Shown: positions 45,327 to 54,679 of the stretch, piece after piece
Numbering within the stretch: position 1 is the first letter of the stretch
How the letters are laid out: the number at the start of each line of letters is the position of its first letter
DNA from: Pseudomonadota bacterium
GTDB lineage: Bacteria > Pseudomonadota > Gammaproteobacteria > Xanthomonadales > Rhodanobacteraceae
NCBI GenBank assembly: GCA_021794575.1
Contig: JAJYQO010000018.1
Location: 1-60,900 of the forward strand
Length of the DNA: 60,900 nt
Reading direction: 5' to 3'
Made by a program: the position numbers and the translations under genes
The notes under the pieces: model-generated
The model's input: only the letters and a program-made list of their open reading frames with translations
The model's database searches: none
What the model was told of the DNA's origin: nothing

Positions 45327-47984
45327 GTGAAGCCTTGCCTACGCAGGATCGGCGCCATGCTGGCGCTGTTGTTGCCGCTGACCACCGCGGCCCAGGACTC
45401 CGATGCATTGCGCGCCACGCTGGACAACGGCCTGCGCGTGGTGATCGTGCGCAACGACCTGGCACCGGTGGTGACCACGCAGGTGAGCTATCTGGCCGGT
45501 TCGGACGAGGCTCCGGCCGGATTCCCCGGCACCGCACACGCGCTGGAGCACATGATGTTCCGCGGCAGCCCGGGCCTGACCCGCGACCAGCTGGCGGTGA
45601 TCGGCGCCGGTATGGGCGGTGACTTCAACGCCTTCACCACACAGGGCGTGACCTCGTTCTATTTCACGGCGCCGGCGCAGGATCTTTCCGTGGCGCTGCA
45701 CATCGAGGCGCTGCGCATGCGCGGGCTGGACCTCAGCCCCGCCGGCTGGGCCAAGGAGCGCGGCGCCATCGAGCAGGAAGTCTCGCGCGATCTGTCCGAT
45801 CCGTTCTACGTGTTCAACACGCAGTTGCTGGCGGCGATGTTCAAGGGCACGCCCTACGCGCACGACGCGTTGGGCACGCGGCCTTCGTTCAACAAGACCA
45901 CTGCGGGCATGTTGCGCGCGTTCTACCAGAGCTGGTACGCGCCCAACAACGCCATCCTGGTGGTGGCCGGCGATGTCGATCCGCAGGCCACGCTGGGCGA
46001 GATCAGGACCCTGTTCGCCGGCATCCCGCGCAAGGCGCTGCCGCAGCGTCCCGATTACGACTTCCAGCCGGTGTCCGCCGGCACGCTGCACTATCCCACC
46101 GACTATCCGGTGGGCGTGGCGGTGCTGGCGTATCGCATGCCCGGCTTGAAGGCCAAGAATTATGCCGTCGCCGACATCCTGGCGCGCGTGCTGGGCAGTC
46201 AGCGCGCCGATCTGTACGGCCTGGTGCCGGCCGGCAAGGCGCTGTTCGCCGGCTTCCAGAGCCAGTTCCTGCCGCGCGCCGGCATCGGCTACGCGGTGGG
46301 CGCGTTTCCCAAGGGCGGCGATACCGACGCGTTGCTGGCGCAGATGCGCGGCATCCTCGCCCGCGCCGCCAAGGACGGCGTGCCGGCCGATTTGGTCGAC
46401 GCGGCCAAACGCAAGGCCATCGCGCAGCTGGCCTTCCGGAAGAACTCGATCACCGGCCTTGCCAACGCCTGGACCAATGCGCTGGCCTTCCAGGGCGCTC
46501 GCTCGCCCGAGGACATGGCCGCCGCCTATGCGGCGGTGACGCCTGCGCAGGTGGACGCGCTGGCGCGCAGCGTGCTGGATCCGGCGCACAGCATCACCGC
46601 CATCCTCACTCCGGAACCCTCCGGCAAACCGATCGCCGGCAAGGGCTTCGGTGGTGCCGAGAGCTTCGCCAGCGCACCGCAGAAGCCGGTGGCGCTGCCG
46701 GCCTGGGCACAGCAGGCCCTGGGCTCGCCGGAGTTGCCCAAGTCCACCGTGCATCCCGTGCAGACCACGCTGCCCAACGGCCTGCGCCTGATCGTGCAGC
46801 CGGAAAGCATCAGCGACACCGTGACCGTGCTGGGTGCGGTGCGCACGCAGTCCGACCTGCAGCAGCCCAAGGGGCAGGACGGCGTGGCCATGGTGCTCTC
46901 GGGCCTGTTTAACTTCGGCACCACCTCGCTGGATCGGCTGGCCTTCCGCAAGGCGCTGGACGACATCGCCGCCAGCGAAAGCGCCGGCTACGAGTTTTCC
47001 GTGGCGGCGCCCTCGGCGCACTTCGCGCGCGCCGTGCACTTGCTGGCCGACAACGAACTGCATCCGGCGCTGCCCGAGGCGGCGTTCAGGATCGTGCAGC
47101 AGCAGACCGCGCAGGCGCTGGTCGGGCAGATGGAAACGCCGGAGTACCTGTTCCAGCGCGCCATCGACAAAGCGCTGCTGCCGGCGGGCGATCCGGCGCT
47201 GCGCGAAGCCACGCCGGCCGCGGTGATGAAGCTCAGTTACACCGACGTCAAGGACTACTACGCCAGCACCTTCCGGCCGGATCTGACCACCATCGTGGTG
47301 ATCGGCAAGGTCACGCCGCAGCAGGCCGAGAAAGTGATCGCCGCGCAGTTCGGCGGTTGGCGGGCGCAGGGCGCCAAACCCGATCTCGACCTGCCGCCGG
47401 TGCCGCCCAATGGACCCGCGCAGCAGGTGGTGCCGGACAACACCAGCGTGCAGGACACCGTGGCACTGGTACAGAACACGCCGCTGTCGCTGCGCGATCC
47501 GCAGCGATACGCGCTGACCGTCGGCAACCAGGTGCTGGGCCAGGGCGGCTTCGCCTCGCGACTGTGGCGCGACCTGCGCGTCAAGACCGGACTGGTGTAC
47601 GGCGTCAGCTCCAGCTTCGATATCGGCCGCACGCGCTCGACCTACCGGATCACGCTGGGCTGCGATCCTAACAAGGTCGCGCAGGCGCGCGCCATCGCCT
47701 TGCGCGACCTCGAGCAGATGCAGAAGGCACCGATCAGCAGCATCGAGCTGAAGCGCGCGCAAGGCATGCTGATTCGGCGCATTCCGCTGGGCGAATCCAG
47801 CGTCGACGCCATCGGCGGCGCGCTGCTGTACTACGCGCAGCATGGGCTGCCGCTGGACCAGGCCAGCATCGCTGCGCGGCAGTACCTCGCGGTCACCGCG
47901 CCGGAGATTCAGGCTGCTTTCGCCAGATACCTGCGGCCCAAGGACTTCGTGGAGGTGGTCAAGGGTCCGGCGCCCACGCGCTGA
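45327..47984 (+). CDS. periplasmic M16 zinc metallopeptidase (tandem insulinase domains)
   Basis: 885 residues. A GTG start is preceded by AGGGAGA; an ATG start upstream (45261) would add residues that spoil the signal peptide (MKPCLRRIGAMLALLLPLTT). The N-terminal M16 domain has the inverted zinc motif HALEH with the third ligand in the downstream EQEVSRD region. The C-terminal M16 half (from about 480) lacks HxxEH and should shape the chamber. Processing-peptidase-like enzymes degrade exported peptides. It is monocistronic and convergent with ampE. Confidence 0.92.
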   Translation: MKPCLRRIGAMLALLLPLTTAAQDSDALRATLDNGLRVVIVRNDLAPVVTTQVSYLAGSDEAPAGFPGTAHALEHMMFRGSPGLTRDQLAVIGAGMGGDFNAFTTQGVTSFYFTAPAQDLSVALHIEALRMRGLDLSPAGWAKERGAIEQEVSRDLSDPFYVFNTQLLAAMFKGTPYAHDALGTRPSFNKTTAGMLRAFYQSWYAPNNAILVVAGDVDPQATLGEIRTLFAGIPRKALPQRPDYDFQPVSAGTLHYPTDYPVGVAVLAYRMPGLKAKNYAVADILARVLGSQRADLYGLVPAGKALFAGFQSQFLPRAGIGYAVGAFPKGGDTDALLAQMRGILARAAKDGVPADLVDAAKRKAIAQLAFRKNSITGLANAWTNALAFQGARSPEDMAAAYAAVTPAQVDALARSVLDPAHSITAILTPEPSGKPIAGKGFGGAESFASAPQKPVALPAWAQQALGSPELPKSTVHPVQTTLPNGLRLIVQPESISDTVTVLGAVRTQSDLQQPKGQDGVAMVLSGLFNFGTTSLDRLAFRKALDDIAASESAGYEFSVAAPSAHFARAVHLLADNELHPALPEAAFRIVQQQTAQALVGQMETPEYLFQRAIDKALLPAGDPALREATPAAVMKLSYTDVKDYYASTFRPDLTTIVVIGKVTPQQAEKVIAAQFGGWRAQGAKPDLDLPPVPPNGPAQQVVPDNTSVQDTVALVQNTPLSLRDPQRYALTVGNQVLGQGGFASRLWRDLRVKTGLVYGVSSSFDIGRTRSTYRITLGCDPNKVAQARAIALRDLEQMQKAPISSIELKRAQGMLIRRIPLGESSVDAIGGALLYYAQHGLPLDQASIAARQYLAVTAPEIQAAFARYLRPKDFVEVVKGPAPTR

Positions 47985-48050
47985 GAGGCGTCCGGCCATG
48001 GCGCGGCGCGCGGCGCATACCGCCCACAGGGCGCCCTCCCGGCACCGGAC

Positions 48051-48914
48051 TCAGGCCATCCAGCCGCCCAACACCAGCAGCGCCGCCAGTACCAGCCAGA
48101 CCAGCAGCACGCGGTTGAGCAGGTGCGCGAGATCTTCCAGTTCGCCGGCGACATCGGTGGTGTCCACGGCGTAGCCGTCGCCGGCTTCGACATCGGCGTT
48201 GACGCCGGCCATGGCGATCGCCGGCAGAAATGCCGGATCCAACCCCAGCCAGCCGCGGCCGGGCTCGCTGTGCCAGGCGCGCAGGCTGCCCAGCACGGCA
48301 TCGAAATTCGACACCAGCGCCATCGCCAGCACCATCAGCAGCGCCGCCGGCCACTCCAACGCGCCAGCCACACGGCGCAGCAGTGCGCGGGACGCTGCGG
48401 CCAGGCCGATGGCCTGTGCCTCGTTGGCCGCCAGCCGCGCCAACCGGTACAGCAGTGCGCCGCCTGGACCCAGCGCGAAAAACCAGAACAGCACCGCGTA
48501 GCGACGGCGCAGCGCGGCGTTGATGCCGGCGCCAACCACGCTGCCCGCCGACCACTGCGGCATGGTGTCGTTGTCGGTGGCGAAGTTGCCCAACGCTGCC
48601 GCGCGCGCTTCGCCCTCGCCGGCGTTGAGAAGTTCCTCGAGATCGGCTTCCAGTTCACGCGGGCCCAGTGTCCACAGCAACGTGGCCAGCGCGAAAGCCA
48701 GCCACAGCACGCCCAGCCAGCGGCCCGCCAGGGCGTAACCGACGGCGCCGGCCAGCACGGCAGGCAACAGCAGCGCCAGCGCGGCGCCCGCGGGTGTTCC
48801 ACCCAGCGCGCGCAGCCAGGACCGGAGCCAGGCGAAGCTGCGCAGGTGCATCAGCGTCGGCACGCCGCGCGCCAGGACCAGCGCCAGCAGCACAGCGAGC
48901 AACTTCAGGGCCAT
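48051..48914 (-). CDS. ampE: AmpE-like inner-membrane protein
   Basis: 287 residues (E. coli 284) with four or more hydrophobic segments (residues 3-20, 45-85, 145-170 and 265-285) and the family's central block LNAGEGEARAAALGNFATD. It is related to the CobD/CbiB fold. In E. coli AmpE is encoded with AmpD and linked to beta-lactamase induction; here ampD is not adjacent, so that role is uncertain. Confidence 0.82.
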   Translation of the reverse strand: MALKLLAVLLALVLARGVPTLMHLRSFAWLRSWLRALGGTPAGAALALLLPAVLAGAVGYALAGRWLGVLWLAFALATLLWTLGPRELEADLEELLNAGEGEARAAALGNFATDNDTMPQWSAGSVVGAGINAALRRRYAVLFWFFALGPGGALLYRLARLAANEAQAIGLAAASRALLRRVAGALEWPAALLMVLAMALVSNFDAVLGSLRAWHSEPGRGWLGLDPAFLPAIAMAGVNADVEAGDGYAVDTTDVAGELEDLAHLLNRVLLVWLVLAALLVLGGWMA

Positions 48915-49012
48915 CGCGGTTCCTCGGGGAGGATGAGGGATTGTAGAGCGGTTTGAAAAACGTCTACCGCACGGGCACGTGCCGCAGCGGCGCCGGTCGA
49001 CGTCGGCACGCT

Positions 49013-49915
49013 TCAATCCGGCGCGCGCGCCAGCCAGTCGCGGATCAGATGGAACGCCACCGAAAACGCCGGCGGCAGGCTCAGCGCGCCGCTGGTCAGC
49101 CCGGCGCGCAGCGTGTCGCGCGACAGCCAGCGCAATTCGGCCAGTTCGCCATCGCCGGCGGTCAGATCGCGCGTCGCCGCCTGCGCGGTGAAACCCAGCA
49201 TCAACGAGGCTGGAAACGGCCACGGTTGCGAGGAGTGGTATTCGCTGGCGATCACCTGTGCGCCGGATTCCTCGGCGACCTCGCGGCGCACGGCGTCTTC
49301 CAGCGTCTCGCCCGGTTCGACGAAACCGGCCAGCGTTGAGAAGCGCCCCGCGGGCCAGCCCGCTCGACGTCCCAGCAGCGCGGCGTCGCCGTGTTCGACC
49401 AGTACGATCACCGCCGGATCGGTGCGCGGGAATTGCGTTGTGGCGCAGACCGTGCAGCGCGCGCGGTGACCGGCCTCGTCATGGATGCAGGCGTTGCCGC
49501 AGGCTGGGCAGTAGCGGCTGTTGCGCTGCCAGTGTCCCAGCGCCAGCGCATAGGCGGCAAGGCCGGCGTCGAAGGCACTGGCGCTGGCCGCCAGCGCACG
49601 CAGGCCCAGCGCCTGACCGGGCGCTGCCGGAGCCGCGCCGGCGTCGCAACTGAAATAGGCGCGGCCCGCAGCGTCGCAACCCAACAGGCTGGCGGCGGCC
49701 CGCTGCGCGGGCGTCAGTGCGTCCGGCGGCAGCAACTGCAGCGCATCGCCCGCAGGTGTGGCCCACAGCAGCGATTCCGGCAGCCCGAGCACGTAGCGCG
49801 CGCCGGATGCCTCACGCGCAGCGGCCAACCATGCGGAGTCACGGCGCAAGGCGGCGGCGCGGTCCAGTGCCAGCGCGGCGAATGCGTTGCGGGCCGAACG
49901 CTGTGCGGCGCTCAC
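49013..49915 (-). CDS. nudC: NAD-capped RNA hydrolase NudC
   Basis: 300 residues. Removes NAD caps from RNA and hydrolyses NADH. A zinc ribbon (YCPACG...RCTVC) precedes the Nudix box [31 protein letters not shown] is the NudC-specific motif that distinguishes it from other Nudix enzymes. The GTG start overlaps the erpA stop (GTGA), implying coupling. The N-terminal domain (about 1-125) is present. Confidence 0.95.
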   Translation of the reverse strand: MSAAQRSARNAFAALALDRAAALRRDSAWLAAAREASGARYVLGLPESLLWATPAGDALQLLPPDALTPAQRAAASLLGCDAAGRAYFSCDAGAAPAAPGQALGLRALAASASAFDAGLAAYALALGHWQRNSRYCPACGNACIHDEAGHRARCTVCATTQFPRTDPAVIVLVEHGDAALLGRRAGWPAGRFSTLAGFVEPGETLEDAVRREVAEESGAQVIASEYHSSQPWPFPASLMLGFTAQAATRDLTAGDGELAELRWLSRDTLRAGLTSGALSLPPAFSVAFHLIRDWLARAPD

Positions 49916-50289
49916 ACCGCGAACGATGAACCGCAGCCGCAGGTGGTACTTGCGTTGGGATTGCGGATCACGAATTGCGCGCCGCTGAGGCTTTCGCGGT
50001 AGTCGATCTCGGCGCCGGTGAGGTACTGCAGCGACAGCGGGTCGACCAGCAGCGCGACGCCGTCGCGTTCCAGCACCAGGTCGTCCTCGGACTGCTGTTC
50101 GTCGAAGCTGAAACCATATTGGAAGCCCGAACAGCCGCCGCCGCTGATGTACACGCGCAGCTTCAGCGCCGGGTTACCTTCCTCGCGGATCAGCTCGCGC
50201 ACCTTGCCGGCCGCCGCCGCGGTGAATACCAGCGGCTGTTCGGCGCTGCGATAGTCGGGCGTGGCGGTCGCGATGTCCATCACCGGCAT
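49912..50289 (-). CDS. erpA: A-type iron-sulfur carrier ErpA
   Basis: 125 residues from ATG 50289 (ATG 50280 is a shorter alternative; TTG 50316, overlapping the bactofilin stop, would add nine). ErpA hands Fe-S clusters to targets such as IspG and IspH. Ligands are in [12 protein letters not shown] and [29 protein letters not shown] is ErpA-like. Relevant here because UbiU, UbiV, HiPIP and possibly the Cys protein need clusters. Confidence 0.95.
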   Translation of the reverse strand: MPVMDIATATPDYRSAEQPLVFTAAAAGKVRELIREEGNPALKLRVYISGGGCSGFQYGFSFDEQQSEDDLVLERDGVALLVDPLSLQYLTGAEIDYRESLSGAQFVIRNPNASTTCGCGSSFAV

Positions 50290-50312
50290 GCTTGGGGATC
50301 GGGCGGCGGAAT

Positions 50313-50717
50313 TCAAGTGCCGACGCGTTCCGCCGCCGGACCCGGCAGTTGTTTCGGCGCAGTGTCGGCGTGCAGCATGCGGCCGTTGATCTGGGCGCCG
50401 GCGGCCATCTCCAGGCGGCTGTAATGCACGTCACCCTCGACGCGCGCGCCGGCGGCCAGCTGCAGATGGGCATCGGCGTGGATGTCACCGCGCACAGTGC
50501 CGTTGATCACCGCGTATGGCGCCTGCACCGAGCCTTCGATCACGCCCTGTTCGCTGAGCGTGAACATCGCTTCGCCCTCGCCGCGCACGTTGCCGATCAC
50601 GCGGCCACAGACGTGCAGTGCGCCACTGAAGACGATGTCGCCGCGCAGCGTGGTGTCGGCTGCGATCAGGCTGGTCGAGGCGCCGTCTGTGCGCCGCTCA
50701 CGGGTTCTGCGGAACAT
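50313..50717 (-). CDS. bactofilin
   Basis: 134 residues. Polymer-forming cytoskeletal protein with a right-handed beta-helix: repeated G-x-V/I motifs from residue 25 to 115 ([39 protein letters not shown]). The flanking tails are short and disordered, as in most bactofilins. The start codon lies within the 3' end of the DUF6776 gene (20-base overlap), so they form one unit. The role is probably local cell-wall or polarity scaffolding. Confidence 0.93.
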   Translation of the reverse strand: MFRRTRERRTDGASTSLIAADTTLRGDIVFSGALHVCGRVIGNVRGEGEAMFTLSEQGVIEGSVQAPYAVINGTVRGDIHADAHLQLAAGARVEGDVHYSRLEMAAGAQINGRMLHADTAPKQLPGPAAERVGT

Positions 50718-51429
50718 GGGTCGTATCCTTGCCGGCCAGCGCGCTCGCCCAAGGCAAATCCCGGGTCAACGCCGCGCTGCCCTCCGGCTTCAGGTCAAGG
50801 TGGATGCGTGCCGGAATAAACCCCGCCGGCAGCACCAGCATGCCATGCAACTGCTGGAAATACTTGAAGGCGAACGGTAATCCGTCACGCTGCTGGGCAT
50901 CCACCAGCTGCGCCCAGCCGTAGCGCACCGCGCGGCCGTTCTGCACGCCCTCCAGTGCCAGGTGCAGCGTGCCGCGCACCGGCGTGCCGCCGCGCGCGGT
51001 CTGCAGCAGGGTCACCACGAAGGTATAGCCGCGTGTGCCGGGTAGCGCACGCAGGCCGAGCGCTGCCACGCTCAGCCCCGGGGTGCGCTCGTCACCGCCG
51101 ATCAGGCGCGTGTAGAACGCCAGATCGGCGCGCAGGCTTTCGATCTCGGCGCCACGGTCGGCCAGCGTGCGGCGCAGCGCGTCGGTGGCCACACGGGTCA
51201 CCTGGCGGTCGCTGCGCAGGATCGCCAACTGTTGCTTCAATGCGCGCAGCTCGCGCGTATCCGCGGCCGCGCGGCTGGCCGACGGGGTGGTGCGCGGCGC
51301 CAGCACCCAGCCCAGCGCGAAGCTGGCCGTCAGCAATGCCATGCCCAGCAGCGTCGCCAGCACGCGCTGGCCGCGGCTGCCGGGCAGGCGCGGACGAACG
51401 ATGTACTCGGGCGGCGGTGTCACCGGCAT
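50698..51429 (-). CDS. DUF6776 membrane-anchored coiled-coil protein
   Basis: 243 residues. A transmembrane helix at about 25-45 (VLATLLGMALLTASFALGWV), then a coiled coil (RELRALKQQLAILRSDRQV...) and a globular C-terminal domain. I match it to DUF6776 by its position before bactofilin and by its architecture. The function is unknown; a membrane tether for the bactofilin polymer is inference. It is divergent from hemJ over 123 bases. No clear ribosome-binding site was found. Confidence 0.8.
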   Translation of the reverse strand: MPVTPPPEYIVRPRLPGSRGQRVLATLLGMALLTASFALGWVLAPRTTPSASRAAADTRELRALKQQLAILRSDRQVTRVATDALRRTLADRGAEIESLRADLAFYTRLIGGDERTPGLSVAALGLRALPGTRGYTFVVTLLQTARGGTPVRGTLHLALEGVQNGRAVRYGWAQLVDAQQRDGLPFAFKYFQQLHGMLVLPAGFIPARIHLDLKPEGSAALTRDLPWASALAGKDTTHVPQNP

Positions 51430-51552
51430 GGGCGGAGCGGGCGAGCGGAAAACGCGAGAGTGCCATGCCGCGGGTTTGCAATTTGTAAGGGCGGTCACGG
51501 TCACTGCCGGGCGCGGTGCAGTAGCTATACTCGGACGCAGGAGTACCTGCCC

Positions 51553-51975
51553 ATGCCATGGCTATACATCAAGGCTTTGCATGTCATTTTCGTGGTGACC
51601 TGGTTCGCTGGCCTGTTCTATCTGCCGCGCCTGTTCGTCTACCACGCCGAGGCCACCGAAGCCGTGGTCCGGGAGCGGCTGAAGATGATGGAGCGCCGCC
51701 TGATGGTGCTGACCCACATCGGCGGCGCGCTGGCGGTGCTGTTCGGCGTGTGGATCCTGGTGCTGGTACCCGCGTTCCTGCGCATGCCCTGGATGCATGC
51801 CAAACTGGGGTTGGTGGTTCTGCTGATCGGTTACCACTTCTGGGTGATGCACCTCAAAAATCTGTTCGCGCGCGACGCCTGCCGCTGGAGCAGCCGGCGC
51901 CTGCGCTGGTTCAACGAGATTCCTTCGCTGCTGCTGGTCGCAATCGTCGTCCTGGTCGTGGTCAAGCCGTTCTGA
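51553..51975 (+). CDS. hemJ: HemJ-type protoporphyrinogen IX oxidase
   Basis: 140 residues, four membrane helices. Converts protoporphyrinogen IX to protoporphyrin IX, feeding electrons to quinone. The conserved His is at H10 (MPWLYIKALHVIFVVTWFAG), followed by FYLPRLFVYH; the lysine in HAKLGLVVLLIGYH is the second key residue. The start is the ATG of the canonical N-terminus. A 119-base gap separates it from the response regulator. Confidence 0.93.
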   Translation: MPWLYIKALHVIFVVTWFAGLFYLPRLFVYHAEATEAVVRERLKMMERRLMVLTHIGGALAVLFGVWILVLVPAFLRMPWMHAKLGLVVLLIGYHFWVMHLKNLFARDACRWSSRRLRWFNEIPSLLLVAIVVLVVVKPF

Positions 51976-52094
51976 GCGCGGACGCTGCGGCTAGGAATGC
52001 GTGCGGGGTGTCGGGAACGCCCCGTGGGCGTCGTACCGGCGACGCCGAGCGCGCGCAGGTCGGCACGTCTCGACACACTGATGGGGGGAAGGGC

Positions 52095-54668
52095 ATGAGG
52101 GTCACCGAGCAGCAGATTCGCAGCGAGGAGCTGAAGACGGCCTTCCTGCGCCATCTGCCGCAGCGCGTGAAGATCCTGGTGCGCCGCGCCGAGCGGCAGC
52201 ACCGCGAAGGCTGGGACGTCAACGCGCTGCTTCTGCTCGAGGCCGAGTTCGCGCGCCTGGCCGACGCCGCCGGCCGCTACGGCCTGCCCGAGCAGGCCGC
52301 GCCGCTGCAGGCGCTGGCCGAATCGCTGCAGCCCTACGTGCAGGGCACCGCGCTGCCCGACGCCGCAGCCAACGACGCCATCGTGCAGGCGCTGGATGCG
52401 CTGCACGCGCCGATGGGCCAGGCCGCCATGCGCGAGTTCGGCGCGCGCGTCGAGGTGCCATCCGCGACGGCGCCGCGCGACGGCGCCGACGATCCGCCCG
52501 CCGTCAACGGCTATGCGCGCATGAGCACGCCGCCGCCGGACTACTGGCGCACGCTGGGTATCGTCGACGAACCGGCGGTCCAGATCGTTGTAGCGCCCGC
52601 ACCCGTCATCACGGCGCCAGTCGAGGCGGTTGCCGCAACACCGGCTGCCCCGGTGTTGGCGCCGGAGATCGCCCTGTTGGGCAACGCCCCGGCGCTGCAC
52701 GATCTGGCGCTGCATCTCGAGCACAGCGGCCGCGCCGTGGCCGAGTTCGACGCTGTCGAGGCGCTGATTGCCGCGCTGCAGACCGCCACCCCGCCGCGTC
52801 TGTTGGTGGTCGGTCCGCGCGCGCTGGTGGCATTGCCGTTGCTCGCGCCAGCGCTGCGGCACGCGCGCCTTGAATCCGGTCACCGCGTCACGCTCTTGGC
52901 CGTACTTGAGCAAGACGATCTCGGCGCGCGCCTGGACGCGCTGCGTGCAGGCGCCGACCACGCGCTGCCGCGTACGCTGGGTTTGCATGCATTGCTGGCG
53001 CAGATCGAGCCGCTGCTGAAGGACGAAACCGGCGACACGCCCTACCGCGTGCTGATCGTCGACGATGACGCTGCGCAGGCGGCCTTCGCCGAGGTCGTGC
53101 TGCGCAAGGCCGGCATGCAGACGCGTACCGTGGTCGAACCGCTGGCCACGCTGGACGAGCTCGAGCGCTTCCAGCCCGACCTGATCCTGATGGACATCAA
53201 CATGCCCGGTGCCGATGGGCTGGAGCTGACCGCGCTGATTCGCGAGCGTGAGGCTTTCGTGTCCACGCCGATCGTGTTTCTCTCCGGCGATCCCGATGCC
53301 GACCGCCAGTACGCGGCATTGGATGCCGGCGGCGACGACTTCATCGCCAAGCCGGTGCGGCCCAAGCACCTGATCGCCGCGGTCGGCAACCGTGTGCGCC
53401 GCGCGCGCGCCGCCGCGCAGCGCGCGCAGCGCGCCGGCGTTGCCGGCGACGCGCTGGTCGAGCGCGGCGTGCTGTTCGACCGTATCGCGCGCCAGTTGGC
53501 TGCGCGTGCCGGCACCGCGCCCAGCGGCGCACTGCTGCTGGCCGAGATCAACGATGCGCCGCGTCTGCGCGAACGCCTGGGACTGGGCGGTTTCGACCGC
53601 TTGCAGCAGCAACTGGCCGCCTGGATCGCCACGCAGACGCTGCCGCGCGAAGTGCTGACGCCGTTCGGCCCTAGCGCGGTGCTGATGTTCGCGCCGCAGC
53701 GCGGCGAACAGGCATTGATGGCGTTCGCGCAGGATTTGGCCGCGCGCATCAACCATGAACGTTTCGAGGCCGCGCATGCGCAGCCTCTGGCGATTACCGC
53801 CGGCGTGTGCGGCATGGGCGCAGGTGCCGATCCAATGGCCTTGCTGGGCGCCTGCGAGCGCGCGCTCGACATCGCGCGCCGCAGCGGCGTCAGCGTCGCG
53901 GGCCATGGCGGCCAGCAGAACGCGGGCGCCCAGGCGTTGTCGGCGCTGTTGCGCAAATCACTGGCCGAGGACAGCCTGCATCTGGCTTTCCAGCCGCTGG
54001 TGCCGATCGCTGGTCTGGCCCTGGCGCCGCGCTACCAGACCCTGCTGCGGCTGCGCGACGCGCGCGGCGGCGAGCACACCGCCACCACGCTGCTGCCCGA
54101 AGCCGCCGCCAGCGGCCTGCTGCCGGCGTTGGATGCATGGGTGTTGCGGCGCGCGCTGGCAGTACTGGAGGCGCGGCGCAAGCTGGGCGCGACGCTGACC
54201 CTGTTCGTCAACCAGAGTTTCGAGGTGTTCAGGGATGTCTGGCAAGACGGCGCGCTGCAGCGCGAACTGGCTGCCGCCGCGCTGCCGGCAGGCAGCCTGG
54301 TGCTCGAGTACCGCTGCGAGGCGTTGCGCGGCAATTACGCCGAAGCCGCGCGCTGTTTCGAGACGCTGCGCCAGCGCGGCTTGGCGGTGGCACTGGCCGG
54401 AATCAACGCGCTGACGCTTGCCGAGCCCGATTTCACCGCGCTGCCGCTGGATTACGTCAAGCTGGCGCCGGAACTGGCGCGCGATGACCAGGCGCGCGCC
54501 GTGGCCGCCGCCGCGCGCGCGCGCGGCGCGCTGGTGATCGCACCGCGCGTCCACGATGCAAGCACGGCTGCGGCGTTCTACGCTGCCGGCGCCGATCTGT
54601 TGCAGGGTAATTTCGTGCAGGAAGCCAGTGCGCAGCTCGATTACGACTTCGCCAGCCATCCCGCCTGA
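52095..54668 (+). CDS. multi-domain response regulator with degenerate GGDEF-EAL output
   Basis: 857 residues. Order as read: an Hpt-like helical domain (about 1-105) lacking the phosphorylatable His (ARLADAAGRYG); a linker; a receiver-like fold without an acidic pocket (about 190-315); a true receiver (about 317-440) with VDDD, phosphoacceptor D367 in LILMDINMPG and IAKP; a GGDEF domain whose signature reads FGPSAV; and an EAL domain with EAL, ELTE and DDFG signatures all lost (RYQTLLRL, LEYRCE, LAGINAL). It can probably be phosphorylated but neither makes nor cleaves c-di-GMP; a scaffold or binding effector is likely. ATG 52095 follows GGGGGGAAGGG. The kinase overlaps or follows at once. 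Confidence 0.85.
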   Translation: MRVTEQQIRSEELKTAFLRHLPQRVKILVRRAERQHREGWDVNALLLLEAEFARLADAAGRYGLPEQAAPLQALAESLQPYVQGTALPDAAANDAIVQALDALHAPMGQAAMREFGARVEVPSATAPRDGADDPPAVNGYARMSTPPPDYWRTLGIVDEPAVQIVVAPAPVITAPVEAVAATPAAPVLAPEIALLGNAPALHDLALHLEHSGRAVAEFDAVEALIAALQTATPPRLLVVGPRALVALPLLAPALRHARLESGHRVTLLAVLEQDDLGARLDALRAGADHALPRTLGLHALLAQIEPLLKDETGDTPYRVLIVDDDAAQAAFAEVVLRKAGMQTRTVVEPLATLDELERFQPDLILMDINMPGADGLELTALIREREAFVSTPIVFLSGDPDADRQYAALDAGGDDFIAKPVRPKHLIAAVGNRVRRARAAAQRAQRAGVAGDALVERGVLFDRIARQLAARAGTAPSGALLLAEINDAPRLRERLGLGGFDRLQQQLAAWIATQTLPREVLTPFGPSAVLMFAPQRGEQALMAFAQDLAARINHERFEAAHAQPLAITAGVCGMGAGADPMALLGACERALDIARRSGVSVAGHGGQQNAGAQALSALLRKSLAEDSLHLAFQPLVPIAGLALAPRYQTLLRLRDARGGEHTATTLLPEAAASGLLPALDAWVLRRALAVLEARRKLGATLTLFVNQSFEVFRDVWQDGALQRELAAAALPAGSLVLEYRCEALRGNYAEAARCFETLRQRGLAVALAGINALTLAEPDFTALPLDYVKLAPELARDDQARAVAAAARARGALVIAPRVHDASTAAAFYAAGADLLQGNFVQEASAQLDYDFASHPA

Positions 54669-54679
54669 TGAGGAGCCGC

